DNA of 64,000 nt from Channa striata (taxonomy: Eukaryota; Chordata; Actinopteri; Anabantiformes; Channidae). The translations under genes and the position numbers were made by a program. The notes beneath the pieces are model-generated. The model was not told where the DNA came from and made no database searches. It worked only from the letters and a program-made list of their open reading frames with translations. Shown here in pieces: positions 60,218 to 64,000 of this stretch. The stretch is from NCBI GenBank assembly GCA_033026295.1, contig CM065174.1, positions 25,719,498-25,783,497 on the forward strand, in the 5' to 3' direction. Each line of letters opens with the position of its first letter. Position 1 is the stretch's first letter.

Positions 60218-61880
60218 ATTAGCATAGCAACGGAAAGTGATTCTAATAAAGTTGCCAAGGGGAGACATATATAAAGAAAAAATTAATGGTCCTAACACAG
60301 AGCCTTGTGGAACTCCATGACTAGCTTTTGTGTACGTGGAGAATTCATCATTAACGTGAAGAAATTGGAATCTATCTGATAGATAAGATTTAATCCAACT
60401 CTTTATCTTACGCTAAAAGAAGGTCGTTGGTGACTTTAATCAGTGCGGTTTCTGTGCTATGATAAACTCTAAACTCTTGCAACTAATTTTTCAAGTATTT
60501 TAGAAAAAAATACTTTTATTTTAAATATTGGTCTGCAATTGGCTAAGACACCTCGATCCAGACAAGGTTTTTTTAAGTAGTGGTTTGATTACAGCTACCT
60601 TATAGGCCTTTGGTACATATCCTGTTACTAAAGATAGAATAATGATATCTAATACGAATGTGTCTAATAAGGGTAAGCCTTTGAGCAGTCTTACTGAAAT
60701 AGGGTCTAGCAGACATGTTGTTGGTTTTGATGCCGTAATAGTTGAAGTTAACTCAGCAAGATCTATGGGCACAAAGCAGTCTAAAAGGGACTGAAGCCTT
60801 ACTGATGATTCTAATTCATGAATGTCATGAAGTCATTGCTGCATTTGTTGAGGGAATATTAGTTTGGCTCTTAGTCAGCCTGGCTACAGTGCTGAAAAGA
60901 AACCGGGGGTTGTTCTTCTTTTCCTCTATTAGTGATGAATAATATGCTGTTCTGGCTTTACGAAGGCTAATTTGTATAAGTATAAACTCTTTTTCCAGGC
61001 TAAGCGTGATTCTTGTGAATGAGTGGAACGCCATTTCCTTTCTAGTCTTCGTGACGCCTGCTTTAAATTGCAGGTTTGCATGCTATACCATGGAGATCGC
61101 CTGTTCAGATTTACTGCCTTCTTTTTTAGAAGGGCAATGGTATCGAGTATTGAATGTAATGATGTTGCATAATTATCATTCAGTACAAGAGTACAGTTAA
61201 TGAGGCTAAGCAGAGAGAACAGAATTATGAGGAAATACTGTTAGATTGTCAATTTCAATGCCGTGTGTAAGGATAAGGTGTTGAGGGAGTTACTGTCAGC
61301 ATCTACATGAATGTTAAAGTCGCCCACTATGATGACTTTATCTGCACTAAGCACTAAGTCGGCTAGAAAATCTGCAAATTCTTAATGAGGGACTTGAGGA
61401 CGGTACACAATAACAAAGAGCAGTGGATTCTGAGTTTTCCAAATTGGGTGTGAAAGGCTCAGAGTAAGACTCTCAAATGAGTTTTAACTATGTTTAGGTC
61501 TAGGGTTTATTGCTAAGCTTGACTGATAGATTGCTGCTACTCCTCCACCTCGGCCTGAGCTTCTAGGAACATGATAGTTAATATGACTTGGGGGGTCGAC
61601 TCATTTACACTAACAGCTTCATCCTAGTGCACCCAAGTTTCAGTGAGACAAAATAAATCGAATTGATGATCGCTTATCAAGTCATTTACTAACAGAGATT
61701 TAGATGAGAGAGATCTGATATTTAATAATCCACATTTAATTGTTTTGGGTTTTTGTTCAGTAAGAGAAGTGGTCTTAACTTTTATTATTATATGATGACT
61801 AACTCCTCTTGTGATAATTTTTGTAATTTAGTTGGCCGGGGAACAGACATAGACACTATAGGTGTTTTTGAGTCGGGATA

Positions 61881-64000
61881 AATTCCAGAACACAGAGACA
61901 CTTTTCCTCAGCAGATAAAATGCATGTGTGTGTAAGACCCTGTGTGACTCTATTGCAGAGACACACACTTCTTTTTGTCTCCTCCTACAACCAAATTAGG
62001 ACATAGTCACACTCAGTATCATCCTACTCTGGAAGCAAACTGTCCCACACCCAGACTAGGACATGATTGTCTCCCGTTTCCAAAACACACAAACATGTCA
62101 GCACACTCAATGCAAAAGCTACTGTGTGCAAGAGCAAACCAAAGTCTATTGTGTGTCATGTAATTACAATCAGTAATGTAATGTAATTTTTAACCCATTG
62201 CTGTTCTTAATTACTACTACAGTCACTGATGATATGACATATATTTTATTTTATAGATAAATTATAATTAATATATTAACCCATATATTAACACTTATGT
62301 TATCTCTAAACACTACACTGCTCATTCAAGGGTTTTGACCAGATATGGGACGAGTCAAGCTGGTGTATTCTTGGCCTGCTTAAATGTGGCGCACATTTTA
62401 ATGAGCTGATATGTTTGTGCAAAACAAATGGTTTAGTTCTCTTTAATTCTACTGTTGTATAATATTATAGGATTTATATTGCAATTATATTTTATCATTA
62501 ATAGTTTTACTATTTATTTGTATTATATTACAAACAATTATCAATTATGTAACACATATTTCAGTGAACATTGCACAATATTTCCATAAAACAGGTAATA
62601 TTTTATTCCCTCAGCCACCAACACCAACAATAGGAGACAACAATGGCAGAAGACAGCAGACTCTCAGCTGTCATAAATGTGGACAAGGCAGAAGAATAAG
62701 TGTCTCTGTTGGGTGTTTTGGCAGAGAGCAGCTTTATATTTATGCATATGGAATATGAATCTGATATAGACTTTTCTTGAGACCTTTTTTAGAAGCCACT
62801 TAAGTTTGTGTTTTTTTTAATTTATTTTGTACTCTGAGGATCACATCACATTTTATATAGTTTAGTAGAATTTTGGAACTTATCTTAACGCAGGTCTTTA
62901 AATCTAAAGTAGATGTTTCATAGAAGATTTGTGAATGTGAAGAAAACAGTGTTCTAAATTAACATTGTAAAAGCTATTTAAACACAAATAATACAAGAAC
63001 TCTAAGGTTTGCAGCATGTTGCCTCATGAAGCACATGGATCTGATGCAGACACTAACTGAGACCCCTGAAGGCTGCTGGTATTTTCTGTTTTTCATTGAA
63101 AATTGATTGAGAAATTCCACAAGAGCACTACTATTGATAGAGGCTGATTGTGGTGGGCGAGACACGCTGAGCTGACAGTCACAGTCCAAGTCAACTATCC
63201 GCACAATTAACACCACGCTACATGTACAATTGCCAGCATGAAAACATATCCTTTTGTAGGTGTTGTGCTCTGCTCCTGAGTGTAGTGCAGGAATGTGGTT
63301 TCCTTTGTGAGCAGGGCTTGTTTACCCCACTCACAGCCTGTCTTTCTTTCACATCTGAAACAAGGTCAGCATTTAATAGATTAGACAAACAGTTATAATG
63401 AAGACATAGGGTTACCTTGAAAGTCTACTTGTTTGAGTTGGATGAGTACACACACACACACGCACACACACAGGCCTTCTTACCACTGAAGAAACTTACT
63501 GGCTTGAAACTAACTTGTTCTGTTTATTTCCACTGTCCTCCACCTTCACTGAAGTAATTTCCTAGAGCTGAATTTCAGCACCTCAAGTAGCAGTGATCAG
63601 AGGCCTTTTGTCTGCGAATGATGAAATTACGTACTGGGACTTTTCTTACAAGTTGTTAAATTTAACATTTATATTACTCTTATTGTCTTCATTAATATGA
63701 TTTTGTTGTGCATGTAATATTACATCATCACCTTACATTCAAAGTCTACTGTTTAGCTGTGTGTGCTCAGCTCTGTCCTTGTGTTAACAGAGACCAACAC
63801 AAAGCCAAGGGGAAACTAGAATTACCACCTTGCATGTATGTATGTTTCCACCAACAAGCTACCTTGCACTTCACATGCATGTCTGTCCAGTACAGTATGT
63901 AGTGAAGACTAGATGCAAGGTGTATTTGAGACACATTTGAGTCTGCTCTCACAGACTATTCTGAGGACAGAAGACAAATAGAGACCGATTTTGGGCTACT
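61881..64000. other. Intergenic, nothing recognised
   Basis: AT-rich with a CA/CGCA tract at 63451-63472. Short frames on both strands have no family resemblance. No exon of a further gene was recognised. Confidence 0.45.

Larger units (their letters stand above)
58225..61880 (-). mobile_element. L2-like LINE, copy F, with two nested insertions
   Basis: Begins inside the 3' UTR (gaacgaggctaagggt); the ttcaattcaa tail is missing. Minus reading gives LWNQLPVQIQEADTLSTFKTR and RLDYCNSLLSG (58526-58985), ITASKPTTCLLDPISVRLLK (60700-60760), VIIVGDFNIHVDAD (61290-61340) and, farther 5', FCLTETWVH and VPRSSGRGGGVAAIYQSS (61530-61660), i.e. the endonuclease N-terminal part absent from copy D. A (ttaca)n-headed element (59136-59334) and an RTE-like fragment (59516-60217) interrupt it. 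Inactive. Confidence 0.88.

Overview
The window is vertebrate nuclear DNA, almost certainly from a teleost fish. Three intron-rich genes lie head to tail on the + strand, every junction I assigned is GT-AG, and the space between exons is filled with decayed fish-type transposons: L2-like LINEs ending in ttcaattcaa/ttatttatatagcgcc, Tc1-like fossils, RTE-like tails and tRNA-headed SINE-like repeats. There is no bacterial-style operon, CRISPR array or rRNA. The gene order sez6, phf12, dhrs13 resembles the cluster on human 17q11.2, which supports the identifications. I cannot tell which teleost paralogue (a or b) this is.

Region by region: (1) 1-17.7 kb is the 3' end of sez6, a neuronal type I membrane protein. 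Two sushi exons, a linker exon, the transmembrane exon and two tail exons are present; all upstream exons lie outside the window. Its 8.4 kb intron carries a nested LINE pile and a Tc1 fossil. (2) 17.7-23.9 kb is intergenic, with SINE-like, Tc1 and L2 fragments. (3) 23.9-35.3 kb is phf12, complete: a CpG-rich promoter with an NRF1-like palindrome, 15 coding exons and about 1,025 residues with two PHD fingers and an FHA domain. (4) 36.0-48.4 kb is dhrs13, complete: five coding exons, 323 residues, an intact SDR active site, and large introns loaded with L2 copies. (5) 48.4-64 kb has no gene I can support. It holds Tc1, SINE-like, MITE-like and LINE remnants, including an L2 copy at 58.2-61.9 kb that carries two younger nested insertions, one with a 21-bp target-site duplication.

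The genes are neighbours by ancestry, not a pathway: SEZ6 acts at the neuronal surface, PHF12 is a SIN3/HDAC and MRG15-linked chromatin corepressor, and DHRS13 is a retinol-dehydrogenase-like oxidoreductase. I found no convincing undescribed biological system. The most interesting signals are a TG microsatellite abutting the 3' splice site of the phf12 FHA exon, a perfect 22-bp foldback in phf12 intron 9, a YY1-motif cluster in phf12 intron 2, inverted repeat pairs that could fold in RNA or DNA, and the readable order of nested retrotransposon insertions. All repeat calls rest on reading conserved motifs and comparing copies within the window, not on a database search.
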